A stretch of DNA of 64,000 nucleotides from positions 434,001 through 498,000 of the forward strand of contig JAHLKG010000020.1 in NCBI GenBank assembly GCA_025526995.1. The letters are read 5' to 3'. A program made the translations under genes and the position numbers. The notes below the pieces were generated by a model that did not search any database, was not told where the DNA came from, and saw only the letters and a list, made by a program, of their open reading frames with translations. Source of the stretch: Powellomyces hirtus (lineage: Eukaryota > Chytridiomycota > Chytridiomycetes > Spizellomycetales > Powellomycetaceae). This document shows, in pieces, positions 19,438 to 31,481 of the stretch (position 1 is its first letter; every line of letters begins with the position of its first letter).

Positions 19438-21194
19438 ATGGCCATTCTCTACCAATCCTCTCTCGTCCGCCTCGAAACCTGTCTCGCCAGCAGTTTCAAC
19501 AATTTCGTATACTTTGCCGGCCCCGCCTTCATTCTCGTCGCAGTCTCGCTGGTCTCCCTCGTCGCATACGTCTACTTCACCGTTAACATCCCATACCTGT
19601 TTCCTACCAATGACGGATGGCAGCAACCACTGCGGCTGGTCACGGTGGCCTGGTCGGTATATATGCTGGTGTGCATTGCATTTCATTATTATATGGCGGT
19701 GACGGTCGATCCGGGACGACCGCCCAAGGAGATGAGCGGGGATGGAGAGGATGTAAGCGATACATTTAGACAGCTTCTGGTGTGATGGTTTTGTATGTGT
19801 GGAGGGGAGGCGGTGGAATTCTGGTGTTGATTCTCGGCATTCATCACAGAACGTGGCGGACCCAAACTCGGAACTCTTGTTTGAGTTGAGAAGCGAGCCA
19901 AATCAAAGTGATTATGGGCCGGGAAGTGAACAGCCGCCATCGGCACGATCTCGACGGATATGCAAGAAATGTAATAGTACTTGTGAATGGTGTTGCCCGC
20001 TTTTGACCCTAGACTGGGGTTCTTGCTCACATCCTTTCAGGTCGACATCCCAAGCCCGATCGCACACATCACTGCAGCGTGTGCCGGCGGTACGGAACAT
20101 CTCGCTCCGCTTGCTTCGTGAGCCCGACAACTAATACAGCTGTGTGATGTCTTCCAGATGCATATTAAAGATGGACCACCATTGCCCAGTACGTACATCC
20201 CACCCACCTACAGCCCTAGATCTCAGCAGTATCCTTCCCGAGAGCCTCGCATTGACCATCGACCCCTACACATGATGTCTCAAATCACTTTCTTCCGTTC
20301 AAAGTGGATACATAACTGGTAAAGACACTAGACGCTATCGATGGGTATGGTGGGCCATCACACAAAAATCCCCTTCCCAGTTTACCTTGCCGTCCCAACC
20401 CAACATATGTCTTTTCCCACTTTATTTCCTTTCACTCCGCAGTGTCGGCCACCACAACCACCGCTACTTCTACCTCTTCCTCCTCTACATGTTTGCCGTA
20501 TCCACCTACTACTCGGCGATATCAATCCGCATGTTCCGGCGCGAGATCCTAAATTTGGGAACGGTAACATCCCCGCTCCCCCCTCTGTGCCCTCCACTCT
20601 TCTTATCTCTTTTTCTATTTTTCGTATCTTAGTTCACATGGCCTCACGAACAAGCTCGCATGGGTTTCGTCTTCTCATTCGTCCTGGCCGTGGCAATGGC
20701 CTTGGCAATGGGCGCCTTTCTCGCCTGGCATTCGTTCCTGATTGCTACGGCCCAGACAACGATAGAGTACTACTCGAATCAGGTCGCGCAGTTGGTGGCG
20801 CGGAGTACTGGCGAGGTAACTGATCTTGAGCTTCTACTTGCATTCCGGCCTACCTTTGCTTAACTATGCTCTACTCGTTTCGTTACATTGCAGCCATTTT
20901 TTAACGATGTAAATACCACTAGTTCCTGTTATACTGCTTGTGGATCTATGACCGCGTTCTAATACTTATTCCCGGTCCCGCTCCTGCAGTACGATCACGG
21001 CACTATGCGGAACTTTCGTGTGTTTTTCAACATCGAATCACGGTTGGTGAACAGAGTTCCTTTCATGGGCTTATCTGTGTGCTGACAATCATTTATCTTG
21101 CAGTCCGTGGTGGACAGTGCTGATCCCGCGACCCGTATCTCCAAAAGGTGACGGAATCAGATGGACGCGTTCATTAGACTCAGAACTGGTCTAG
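19438..21194 (+). CDS. DHHC-type protein S-palmitoyltransferase
   Basis: Ten exons (19438-19752, 19850-19976, 20041-20089, 20158-20188, 20305-20318, 20443-20563, 20633-20815, 20894-20908, 20990-21042, 21104-21194) sum to 999 nt and 332 residues. Two coding exons are 14 and 15 nt. The N-terminus has hydrophobic segments near residues 24-48 and 66-86. The cysteine-rich domain reads CKKCNSRHPKPDRTHHCSVC, then RRCILKM, DHHC (about residues 170-173, the catalytic cysteine), PWIHNCVGHHNHRYF; two more membrane spans follow (FLLYMFAVSTYYSAI; FVFSFVLAVAMALAMGAFLA). The tail PFFNDYDHGTMRNFRVFFNI is the family-typical post-TM4 region. It attaches palmitate from palmitoyl-CoA to cysteines of membrane proteins, probably at ER or Golgi. 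Layout resembles ZDHHC16-type enzymes; the subfamily is uncertain. Confidence 0.92.
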
Positions 21195-21631
21195 CAATCC
21201 GAGCTGGTCTACGCCCTGTCGAGCAACCTTTACTGAGCGCACATAGGGAAACCTGCGCGGACGACGAACGGTCGCTCTCTTTACACTGGCGCTTTGCCAT
21301 CGCGTGACGATAGCAATCTTCGTCCTTTTCCAATCAGACCAGAACTGCTGCCTCCCCGGGCCCTGCGTGTCTGCACTTGGAAGTGACAATAGGGAGCGCC
21401 CCGTGTGTTGAGACTTCAGAGGGGCACCCATCAATAAATATGTTTGACTTGGCATCGTGTTTCCACAACCTTTCGATATTCCGACCCATCATCACCGCCA
21501 GCAATTCCTTATATCCAGTTGAAGAACAAAAAGGCCGCAGAATAGAGAACTGCATATGCATGTATTCAAAATCAAAACAACACATGATGCAAATCTCAGA
21601 AGCGAGCATGCAAAGGGGCAGTTCGAGACAT
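21195..21631. other. convergent 3' region, no gene seen
   Basis: 437 bases between the stop codons of the DHHC gene (plus) and eL18 (minus), expected to hold both 3' ends. Confidence 0.5.
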
Positions 21632-22690
21632 TTAAGCCTTGTAACCCCTGGACTTTCTGCGTCCACGAGCGCGCTCAAACTTGCGTCCCTTGGAGCGGAC
21701 GAAGGGCCTGGAAAAGGGAGAAGACAACGGTAAGAGATCAATCCAAACCATCTGAATGCCCAGCAAAAAACGTACTTGGCGCTGGAGTGGGGCTTTCCGG
21801 GAGTTCCGAAGTGCTTGACGGACTCGCGGGTGCTACGCTGACCACGGAGGAGGACGGTTCCCTTTCCGAGGGGCGAACGAAGAGCAAGCTGGTCGAAAGT
21901 GAGGACCTCACCACCAGCCTTAATGATACGGGCGCGGGCAGTGCGGGTCACACGGAGGGCAGCCACGGTGAGCTTGGGAACAACCAGGAGACGGTTGTCG
22001 TCGGTAATGGTGCCAACAATGACGGCAATCTTGCCCTCCTTCTTCTGCATGAATCGAGCGAGACGAGACACGGAGAGAGGGGGACGGTTGACACGCGACA
22101 TAAAGAGACGCTTCAGGACAACCTGGTTGAAGTTGCTGGAGGTACGGCGTGCCAAGAAGCGGTAAAGCTGGAAGGAAACAAGGTCGAGCCGGTTAACATC
22201 ATCTTCGACGAGTCACAAAACCTCTGTCGGCGGCTGGCTGGTAATACACACCTTGACCAGCATGCGCAAGTACACATCCTAATAATTACAAAAGAAACAC
22301 ACGAGTCAATAACACGCACGACACACGTAAAGTCAACAAGCACCAAATGCACCCACCTGCGACTTGGGGGCCTGACGGGCACCCTTCTTAACGTGGTGAC
22401 GAACTCCAGAGTCAATACCCTTTTAATTCAGAAAAAGCAGAGAATGGAAGGAATCAGCATCGGGGTCTCAAAGTCGCTCTGCTTCGCTCCGCAAAAGCCA
22501 TATCCAGCTGAAGAAACCACATGTTTGACCATGTGCAATTCCCTCGGACATGTCAATTTGCATCACTTGCGACTCAATCCATCCAACCAGCAACTTCAGG
22601 ACACGGAAGCCGAACGAATTCTAGCGATGGTGCCTGGTGCTATCTTCGACAGATGGATGGATGGATGGATGGATGCATGATTCTCACCAT
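21632..22690 (-). CDS. RPL18: 60S ribosomal protein eL18
   Basis: Five coding exons, 22690-22688, 22419-22357, 22278-22252, 22167-21776 and 21707-21632, give 561 nt and 186 residues, the normal length. The first coding exon is just the ATG, followed by a 268-nt intron, a layout common in ribosomal protein genes. Motifs: [102 protein letters not shown] and [13 protein letters not shown]. It sits on the solvent side of the large ribosomal subunit. Confidence 0.96.
22651..22674. repeat. (GGAT)n microsatellite
   Basis: About six ATGG units inside intron 1 of the eL18 gene, just after its donor site. Confidence 0.8.
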
Positions 22691-23377
22691 TATGAAATTT
22701 GCCTCCTCGGAACTGCGAAGAAATGGCTGTGAAGAAACAATTCCCTTCGTAGCCAGACCAGCGTATTATCCCTCGTCGTTGCGTGTCTGGCAGAACACGT
22801 GTGCACGTGACCTCAGTGCGCTGCGTGTGAGCTTGTTGGTTTGCTCGTGTACGCACTTACAGGCACGCAATGTTGAGCGGACATCCCCCCCCACTTACTA
22901 TGTCCTTCTGCCCAGTTGCGAGTTTTAAAAAGAGAAAAAGACCTTTACCAGCACCCTTTCAGCATATCTTGACAAAACAGATTGAAAGAAGAAGAAGAAG
23001 AAAACGAAGAAAGCCGCGGCTCTTCACTCGTGACATCTACTCCGTCAGTTTGCCACCCTTGAACGATATGCGCCCAGCGCGTTGCCAAATTTGCTGTTAC
23101 GCTTCGCCATCCATTGGGTACCCTCTCGCGGCTTGGCGGTCCAGCACAATTGATACCTAGTGCACACAATGTAGCAGATGCTCCCGTTACAAAGTAACGC
23201 ATAGAGAATGCACCTATTTATTACACATAAAATGTTCAGGATTGATTCCTAAAAGTATCTGGTGATTGAAAAGTGTCAAATGACCTATTCTTCTCTGCTC
23301 GGATGACGGTGATCATATAGCACCGACTGGATCATGGAGAGGCTACGCTTATTGCTAATGCTACCCGAATCCGTAGG
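22691..23377. other. eL18 promoter side and PPT1 3' flank
   Basis: 687 bases upstream of the eL18 ATG. A pyrimidine/purine-skewed stretch with GAA repeats lies near 22985-23005. No gene seen; the eL18 promoter must lie here. Confidence 0.5.
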
Positions 23378-24586
23378 TTATCTGCCTTGGACTAGTAAAA
23401 CCGGTTCAGAGACATCTTCATTTGCGAGATATTTGGGGATCAGATGTTTACTGAAGTATGAAAGCTCAATTTGCATCTGCATAAGAGAAGACGAGCGTAA
23501 ATTTACAATTCTCTGATCCAGAACGCCACCTTTGTCCAATGCACGTACGTGTCTGCCAGGCAGCTTGTCGAAAACAAGTTGGCCGTTCTCGTTCATGCTC
23601 TTCAGGCCCAACCAGTCTTCTTTATAGAGTGGCTGATCAGGTAACATGATTACTTCTCCCTCCTCGTTCCAGTACCCAAACCACTGTGTGTGGTACGATG
23701 AGTTTCTACAGTCACTCCCGAGGCAAGAATCATTCAAAACCCCGTACCGAGCTTTCCCGCGGAATGACCATATCATCTTCCTCGAATTGCAACATTACGA
23801 ATTTATTCAGCGTCTTGAGATTCTCCGCGTACGATACATTTTTGGCAACCTTCTCGTTGTTAAGATCGGGGAGAAAAATGTTCTTCTCTAGGTACGTGTC
23901 GTATTTCTTGGAATCCTTGTAGTACTGCGCTTGCACAACGCGGCTCTGCACCCAAGGCTGGTACGCTCCCGAAAGCAGTAGCGACCGCGCCAATTGGCAG
24001 TTAACATCAGACTTGTCCTTGCATCCCGGCCATTCAGAGATACCAGCATGTTGCGCCCCAAATGTGATCAAGTTATGCACTGGTGGATCATTGCATCGCT
24101 CCACGTACGCGCGGAGGAATTGCCCGCCCTGGCATGATTGCCGGTCAGAAATCCGTCGACTGACGTTCAACAGAAGTCCTGCTGCTACATACCTGAGAGA
24201 AGCCTAATGCGTTGAAACCTCCCTTCAGACCCGCATCCGCTTTCAGCACAGCACATGCCTCATCCACCTGACGGTAAACGCGGTCCAGGAACGACGCCCG
24301 CCTGTCCTCGTCGTCATTGTTTCCAATCCGAATAGAATGCACATAGACGCCGGTTATCTCCTCCTCCAAATATTGTTTGATGGCCCCCATAGAGTCTGGG
24401 TTGGCACTCGAGTCCCCCATCCCGTGCCATAGTACTATTGGCTTAGGTGCCGAGCCTACAAAATAGCATCGTCAGGATCACTCAGCACAACCTGATAATG
24501 CAAACGCGGGAGTTACCAAGAACGCTGGGCACGACGAGACATAATGCGATGATGCTCGCCAGACGATTTGATATATCGAAGAACAT
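23378..24586 (-). CDS. PPT1: Palmitoyl-protein thioesterase (PPT1 type)
   Basis: Five exons, 24586-24517, 24455-24193, 24128-23748, 23683-23549 and 23476-23378, sum to 948 nt and 315 residues (human PPT1 has 306). A signal peptide is plain (MFFDISNRLASIIALCLVV, then PSVLG). The alpha/beta-hydrolase core starts PIVLWHGMGDS. The nucleophile elbow GFSQGG places the catalytic Ser at about 110; QFEEDD (about 229/230) likely supplies the acid and PGRHMQIE the catalytic His at about 283. It removes thioester-linked palmitate from proteins in the lysosome/vacuole; loss in humans causes infantile neuronal ceroid lipofuscinosis. Divergent from the ribokinase gene, 239 bases apart. Confidence 0.94.
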
Positions 24587-24825
24587 GACTTTTACATGCA
24601 ATAGACTCAGTGAATGTTTTGCGTGACGTTGTAAGTAAGCGTGAAGTATCGATAACACGTCGATGATTAAAGACGGTCATACGTGAACACATTCGCGTGA
24701 CCACCGCGCGATTTCTGCGCTTTTGACTTTTGCAAGTTGTTTTTGGAACAAAGCCAAAGGTCCGGGCGGGCTAACATAGGGAAGACCCCTCCATTTGTCC
24801 AATTTACAACACCAGCTATCACACA

Positions 24826-26003
24826 ATGCCTAAAGTTCTCTGCTTTGGTTCCGTCAACGTCGACGACGTCTTCGTAGTCCCCCACATTGTGCTGACGGGT
24901 GAAACAATCTCGTCGAGCGAGTACAATGTTCACCCTGGAGGCAAGGGAGCTAACCAAAGTGTTGCGCTGGCAAAGGTAGAGAGCGAACGGGAAAAACTCT
25001 CAGCGTGGAAAGATATTCGATATTCGAGAAACTTACCTCTTTTGTTTGTAGGCTGGAGTGGAAACTCACCACGCAGGTCGAATCGGCAAAGATGGAGTGT
25101 GGGTGTCAGAACTCATGCAGAGCCACGGCGTGAAGACCAAGCTGTTGACAGTGGATGAGAAGCTGGTGAGAAAGTCTGGACTCCGCTTTGCAGACTATAT
25201 CTGGAGTGTCATGCTGAGGACAGCTTCTCTTTGTCACTTAGCCCAACGGTCGTGCCATTATTCAAGTCAGCGCTGCCACCAACGACAACGCCATCGTTCT
25301 GTTCCCCGGCACCAACCACGCCATAACGCTGGAAGACGCCGACAAGGCCATTTGTGCTTTCGAAAAGGGCGACTGGGTTGTGCTTCAAAATGAAATCAAC
25401 TTGGACGCAGCCAACAAAGTTCTGGCCGATGCCGCAAAGAAGGGATTGGTCGTGGTTGCGAACCCTGCTCCATGCCCATCGGATTACGTCCAGAAAGTTG
25501 ACCTCTCACATGTCGACCTGCTGGTTCTCAACGCCAGCGAAGCTGCGTCTATCGCCGGCCAAATCTCGACCTCCGATGCCTCCAAACCCGCCTCCGACTC
25601 CGAACTCGATATTGGCACACATGCCGCCCACCACCTCCTGCAGAGCCTTCCCAACCTGAAACTGGTAGTCGTGACCCTGGGAGGCGACGGTGCCGTTGCG
25701 TGCCTGAGAAAAGCCACCAACAGCGCAGAACTCGTCACATACCATGCTCTCGCTCTGCAGGGCTGCAAATTGGTGGACACTACCGGCGCTGGGGACACGT
25801 TTGTTGGTTTCTTCATTGCCTCATTGGTCAAGTCTCTCTCCGGTCCGGTATCGCGAACTCTATCGGACATTCTCACCGACGTCGATGTTGTCAAGTCGGC
25901 TTTGAAGATGGGGACCACCGCCGGTGGGATGGCTTGTGAGAAGGCGGGTGCCATGCCCAGTATTCCTGTTTGGGCTGACGTTGAGAAGCGTGCTGCGCTG
26001 TAG
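24826..26003 (+). CDS. RBK1: Ribokinase (PfkB family)
   Basis: Exons 24826-24975, 25052-25165 and 25242-26003 give 1026 nt and 341 residues. It opens with VLCFGSVNVDDVF, then the PfkB signature 1 HPGGKGANQSVALAK (residues about 36-50), HHAGRIGKDG, NPAPCPSDY, LVLNASEA, VVVTLGGDGA and signature 2 DTTGAGDTFVGF (about residues 267-278), which carries the anion hole and catalytic Asp. It phosphorylates D-ribose to ribose 5-phosphate with ATP, probably in the cytosol. Start: the first ATG ahead of the first strand. Confidence 0.95.
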
Positions 26004-26468
26004 AGCAGAAGGACTCAGCACTTGTCTCTCCCCATTTTATTGTTGCTCGCATTAGATAGAACCACCACAAAGCGTAGATAGATAGCCCCCTGACCTACCC
26101 CATCTGACTGTGATCTATCGCCTTCATCTCATGCCAATACATCCCATGGGCTTTTTTGTCATCTCAACCTCTTTTCACACGGATTGACAGGTGGTTGGCA
26201 AACATTGTCAGTAGGGCGTCTTGTTAAACGTTTCACATTTCGCACTACCTTGACAATTCTTAAGTCGAAGGAAGGTAACTTGATGTAATGTTACACTACT
26301 ATACTCTGCAATAAGAGCATTTGTACAAGGAGACATCGTGGAGCCTATGGTACATGTGGACATGCTGTTGCGTTCTGCTTCAAACTACCCTAACGAGACA
26401 ACGTTATCCTTTCATAGAAAAGTGGGACCCATAACTGATTCCCTGTCACCGGCAGACCGATATGTTCA
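26004..26468. other. convergent 3' region, no gene seen
   Basis: 465 bases between the ribokinase stop (plus) and the stop of the unknown minus-strand gene. No coding signal. Confidence 0.5.
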
Positions 26469-27506
26469 TCACATCTGGTCGACCGCCGCAATGGCACCCG
26501 ACTTGATGGAGGGCAGCTCGGTGTCCCCAAGTCCCACGGCGCGCATCAGCTTTTTCCCCGCCTTCTTCACAAGACCGTCGTGCTGAACGGGGGTGTTCGG
26601 GTTGAATTCCATCTCCGCAAACTCGCCAATTCGCACCGGGAACATGTCGAGGAAACCCGTTCGCTTGTGGTATCGCGCGAGCTTGAGAGTGATCCTCCAT
26701 TCGACGACCGAGAGCTCCACGCGGAGAATGCTCTCGAGCTGAGGGTGCGTGATGTGTTCCATCGGCATCCCGCAGCCCAAGGCGGCGATCGCGTCATCCA
26801 CGAGTGCCAAGTACGCTGCAGTTGAGTGTTCGCGAATGTAGGGAGTGCGAGCTGCGGGGGAGTAATACATAGCGCAGGTCAGGTTCTGAGCACAGGTTGG
26901 GCACAGTGTGGTGTTGGGAACAGGCTTGATGACAGGGGGGTGGCGGCTACGAGGGTTGTATTTCCCAGAAGAGGGAATAAGGGATGTGAGTGTGTTGACA
27001 AGATCCTCGCGGTAGCTGAGGAGAGCACCCAGCTTGTTTTCGGAACTCTTGCTCAGACGCTTCTTGATGGTCCGGATGAGGACATCTGGGTGATTGAGGC
27101 CGGTGAGAGCCCCCCTCTTCTTCAAAACTTTGCTCTTCAGAGCAACCCTCGCATCGACGTCGGCAGGCTTCTCCATTTTGAAAGAGGGGTCCTCTTCGAG
27201 CACAAAGGGAGCTTTGGTCGCTTGGACCGCTACACCCTTTGTATTCGCGATTTCGCTACCAGCCCCTTCCGCAGCGAGGGCGATCTCATCCTTCTTTTTT
27301 GAAAACGCTGCCGGAAGGGCATTCAGCGGGTTGGGAATCGCTTCCCGCGCCTGCTCCATCATCGATCTTTTGGGATGGGCATCGTCGTATTGCTGCTTTT
27401 CGCTGTCTTCACGTTCTTGCTCCGCTTGGAGGTGTGCGAGCTTGAGCCAGATGCACGAGCAGGGTGCGCTGGCTGTCGGGCGAGGAGGGACGGTATCGGC
27501 CGGCAT
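26469..27506 (-). CDS. Unrecognised 345-residue protein, single exon
   Basis: An uninterrupted frame from ATG 27506 with normal amino-acid composition, almost certainly coding. I recognise no family. Visible features: an acidic and charged N-terminal stretch (AEQEREDSEKQQYDDAHPKR), a Lys/Arg-rich middle (RTIKKRLSKSSENKLGALLS), a compact Cys motif CPTCAQNLTC around residue 205 preceded by NPRSRHPPVIKPVPNTTL, then a helix-rich C-terminal half with YLALVDDAIAALGCGMPMEH and WRITLKLARYHKRTGFLDMF. The paired cysteines could bind metal or form disulfides. No signal peptide or membrane span. A TATATAAG box lies on its strand about 100 bases upstream. Confidence 0.75.
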   Translation of the reverse strand: MPADTVPPRPTASAPCSCIWLKLAHLQAEQEREDSEKQQYDDAHPKRSMMEQAREAIPNPLNALPAAFSKKKDEIALAAEGAGSEIANTKGVAVQATKAPFVLEEDPSFKMEKPADVDARVALKSKVLKKRGALTGLNHPDVLIRTIKKRLSKSSENKLGALLSYREDLVNTLTSLIPSSGKYNPRSRHPPVIKPVPNTTLCPTCAQNLTCAMYYSPAARTPYIREHSTAAYLALVDDAIAALGCGMPMEHITHPQLESILRVELSVVEWRITLKLARYHKRTGFLDMFPVRIGEFAEMEFNPNTPVQHDGLVKKAGKKLMRAVGLGDTELPSIKSGAIAAVDQM

Positions 27507-27607
27507 GACGAATTGTTTAAACGAACAATGTAACTCGGAAACCGGAACCAGCGTAGCTAGTTGACAAAAATGTGACGACCTTGGGCATACGATGCAGCGG
27601 CTCAGGC

Positions 27608-27615
27608 TTATATAC
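27608..27615 (-). promoter_or_regulatory. candidate TATA box
   Basis: TATATAAG on the minus strand, about 100 bases upstream of the ATG at 27506. The position suits a TATA box with a short leader. Not otherwise supported. Confidence 0.4.
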
Positions 27616-27703
27616 GTGATATGCAGTCATCATGAGGGACGACATTACGTTTGAAAGGGGAACCCATCGATGCGTCACACTCCGGTGTTCCTCATCCTCC
27701 ACA

Positions 27704-28137
27704 CTATTTTCCCTGAGAAGAGTGCCCTGAATCTAAAGGGACCTCCCAAAGACCGAACCCCTGGCGGAGTCTGTGGAGTTGATGTGCCCAATCCTCACGG
27801 AGCAGGACGCCATCTTGTGCGCTATCAATTAGCGTGCCACAACAGCACATAACGCAGCCCACATGGTAGGAACCTGCGAACATGACGGTTTTAGAACGAA
27901 CAACTTGAAGCAACCGTTGAACCGTCCAGGAAATGGGAAACGCCTCTCCAGTTGTTGACATAACATTGGTTGCACATTTCCCATATTATTACTCACTATT
28001 TCTGACAACAGAGAACGCCTGCAAGTTGTTCTGACAGATGCGGTACAGAACATGCGGAGTCACCGATGATGCATGCTTGAAACTTGGCTTACCAGCTTCC
28101 TTGAGCCAGACACCGAATGCAGGGTCAATGGACATGA
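27704..28137 (-). CDS. possible small multi-exon gene (weak)
   Basis: Three stretches look coding and are bounded by good splice sites on the minus strand. ATG 28137 begins MSIDPAFGVWLKEA ahead of a GTAAGC donor. A middle piece (NNLQAFSVVRN) lies between CTGTCAG and GTGAGT. The last piece after TTCGCAG reads SYHVGCVMCCCGTLIDSAQ, continues with LREDWAHQLHRLRQGF and ends at 27704. The last junction closes in phase; the first does not, so the start or first exon is wrong, or the locus is not functional. No family recognised. Confidence 0.3.
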
Positions 28138-28396
28138 TGCAAAAAAAAAATGATGAGTGTTTTCTTGCACCCCAGAAATTGAGAGATCTTTCTTTCATTT
28201 GCGATGGTTTGACATGCAACGAAACTATTTTTCGATTGCATCATTTCACGATGGTGGTGGGCATTTCTGTGCGGTCTGTCAGAGCATAACGCGCGGAAAG
28301 CGACGTCCATCCTTATTTGGCTAAATGAGGGAAGCCACACCAGTTTCGCGTGTTCAACTTTCCGATGAACAGATTTTTCACTGAATTCTCGCCAAA

Positions 28397-29308
<912 letters not shown>

Positions 29309-30020
29309 ACCCCCTGCTACCAGGGAAAGTTCATTAGCTTGTTTTCAAGACGAAGCATCATTGAATAAGTTTATTCGCAGCATTTACAGGGTCGCGCTGT
29401 GTAATCCCCAATCTATGCCCCTGGCCAGGTGCAAAGCACTTAGAGGATCGCTTTAAGTACCTCGGGCGGCCCCTTGGCCTATGTGATCTTGCTTATCAGC
29501 AACTTACAAACGGGAGATCATGTCCGATCCCGAAGAAGAAGAGGACGGCTTGAGCTTTATTGAGATAGCAATTGCCTCTGTAAACATTTGGCAACAGACA
29601 ATTTTCTGCATACTGATGGAGGAATGCTATCCAAACATGTCTCCTTCGATGCTGACACTCGTAGACACCGTTCAATTTGTTCACAGTACTCTTGAGAATT
29701 TTCACGGTAAAGCCCGTCTGCAACATAAAGCTTTCGGAGCAACGGAAACTAAAACTGCATAAGATCGTGAAGTTCCGCGGGTATACTCCTGAATCCGAAA
29801 TCCAAACGGTACAATTAATCGGGTACTGCTGACGTTAAGCGCGCGCCCCCCCAAGCCCGACAGCCAAACAACACTTCATTCCAAAACTTAAAAAGCATGA
29901 TAAGGACCATGCGGTCAACCAGCACGCAGCTTTACGTGGGTCTGGAAAAACGGTCCGAACATTCCGAAATTCAAATATTTGGCTGGCCGCGCAACACAGA
30001 TACAAAGGATCATCATCAAC
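29309..30020. other. region between phosphatase and receptor genes
   Basis: 712 bases holding one short open frame (29520-29762, listed separately) and otherwise no gene. It should include the receptor promoter. Confidence 0.4.
29520..29762 (+). CDS. short hypothetical ORF (weak)
   Basis: An 80-residue frame with an acidic start (MSDPEEEEDGLSFIEIA) from an ATG with A at -3. Nothing recognisable. It could be a small gene, an upstream exon or chance. Confidence 0.25.
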   Translation: MSDPEEEEDGLSFIEIAIASVNIWQQTIFCILMEECYPNMSPSMLTLVDTVQFVHSTLENFHGKARLQHKAFGATETKTA

Positions 30021-31019
30021 ATGCCGAATCTGCCACTGAGGGAGGAGGAGGGGGATCTGTCCTTCAACACCGAGGAGACCATTTATAGCTCCATCATACT
30101 TGCGCTGGCCTTTATCGTTGCGGCATGCAATTCCTTGCTCATCGTCGCTGTTGCGGTGCAGAGACACGAACTCGCGGGCAACAATAACCTCCTTCTCGTA
30201 TTCAATGTGGCGTGCTGGGATCTCTTGTATGGAGTGACGCTCACCATCTTGTATTGCATCAACGTCTTCTCCCAGGGATTCGTGATTGGGCAAGTCGGTT
30301 GTCAACTGCAAGGCTTCGTACTCAACTTCATTGTAACGAACTCCATATGGGGAATCTGCTCCATGCTCTTGGAGCGATACGCCGCCATCGTCCGCTCCAA
30401 ACCTTTGGAATACAGATCGTGTTTCTACCTTATTGCAAGCGGGTGGGCCGTATGTGCTATATTTTCCTCCCTCCCTTCATTCGTGAACGGGGCCATAAGG
30501 CAACCTTCCGGTGTCTACTGCATCGTTGACTGGACCACCTCGAACGGTTATCTCCTCATCCTCGTCATTTGGGACATGCTGTTGTGCAGCGCTGGGATTG
30601 CGCTCATGCTTGTCACCTACTACATGATCAATAAACGGGTTCGGGAAGTGCAGAGGAGGACGCGCGAGGCAACACACGGGCCTTCCTATTCAAGCTCCAA
30701 TCTAGGCCACTCGGGCACGGGGTCGAACTCTGCGACCCGCAGTGGGGGAGCGGGTACCAAACCGTCACGCGAAGAATCAGCGATGCAACGACGAATCTTC
30801 ATCAAATCGGTCATGATAGCCAGCGCCTTCGTCATCTGTTGGTCACCATACTGTTTACTGATTTGCATCAGTGTGTTCAGAATTGCCACGATCCCGCCGT
30901 GGTACGATGGCCTCGCTGCCTCCTGCACGTACCTCAACGCCATCTTGAACCCGTGCCTAGTCATCTGGTACGACAAGAGCGTCCGCGATATGGTCAAGCA
31001 TCTCTTTGGCCGAGCATGA
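30021..31019 (+). CDS. Class A (rhodopsin-like) G-protein-coupled receptor
   Basis: An intronless frame, 332 residues from ATG 30021, with seven hydrophobic segments in class A layout. TM2 has NVACWDLLYG (Asp 2.50). TM3 begins after GCQLQ (the disulfide Cys) and ends LERYAAIV, an ERY variant of DRY. The second extracellular loop has VYCIVDW (partner Cys). The third cytoplasmic loop is long, Ser/Gly/Thr-rich and basic (RTREATHGPSYSSS). TM6 holds CWSP, and TM7 has LNPCLVIWY, an NPxxY variant lacking the Tyr at its usual place. The residue six before the NP Asn, where opsins carry the retinal Lys, is Tyr, so it is not a retinal opsin. It probably senses an extracellular ligand and couples to a heterotrimeric G protein at the plasma membrane; the ligand is unknown. 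Confidence 0.9.
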   Translation: MPNLPLREEEGDLSFNTEETIYSSIILALAFIVAACNSLLIVAVAVQRHELAGNNNLLLVFNVACWDLLYGVTLTILYCINVFSQGFVIGQVGCQLQGFVLNFIVTNSIWGICSMLLERYAAIVRSKPLEYRSCFYLIASGWAVCAIFSSLPSFVNGAIRQPSGVYCIVDWTTSNGYLLILVIWDMLLCSAGIALMLVTYYMINKRVREVQRRTREATHGPSYSSSNLGHSGTGSNSATRSGGAGTKPSREESAMQRRIFIKSVMIASAFVICWSPYCLLICISVFRIATIPPWYDGLAASCTYLNAILNPCLVIWYDKSVRDMVKHLFGRA

Positions 31020-31481
31020 TGGAGGGCGGATCTCGCAGGGATCATATTTGGCTTGCCAGTAAGCCTCATATATAAGGCACACAACACACTGCATGTCTGT
31101 CACCCCGTTCAAGTTCCGGGGCGTTTTCTTTTTTTAACATTTAATAAATTATCTTTTCGTTCCATAACAAGATAGAATCCCCCTCCCATGGGGTTGACAC
31201 CAGGCAGCACCATTTTCAGAGGGCTTCCGCGATCATTAACCAAGAACATCTGATTCTTGGTTGATTGATTGCTCGCTTGCGCGTCCGATTTTCTTTACGG
31301 AAAAGCTGGTTCGGAGCAGAAGGAGAGCAAATCAGAAACCAGACTACGTAGTTTGAATAATACTGCGAGTCTTCACCACTATGCCTTCGAGTGTGTACTG
31401 TAAACATGATGAAAGTCCTATATGTTTGTCAGTGCGTGTATACATCACACTTTCAGGTCAGTGTGCAAGAAACTATATACT
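31020..31481. other. convergent 3' region, no gene seen
   Basis: 462 bases between the receptor stop (plus) and the oxidoreductase stop (minus). A/T-rich, with no coding signal. Confidence 0.5.

Noticed and set aside
30021..31019. Considered a retinal-binding opsin
   Set aside because: The TM7 position of the Schiff-base lysine is Tyr, so only a general class A receptor can be claimed.
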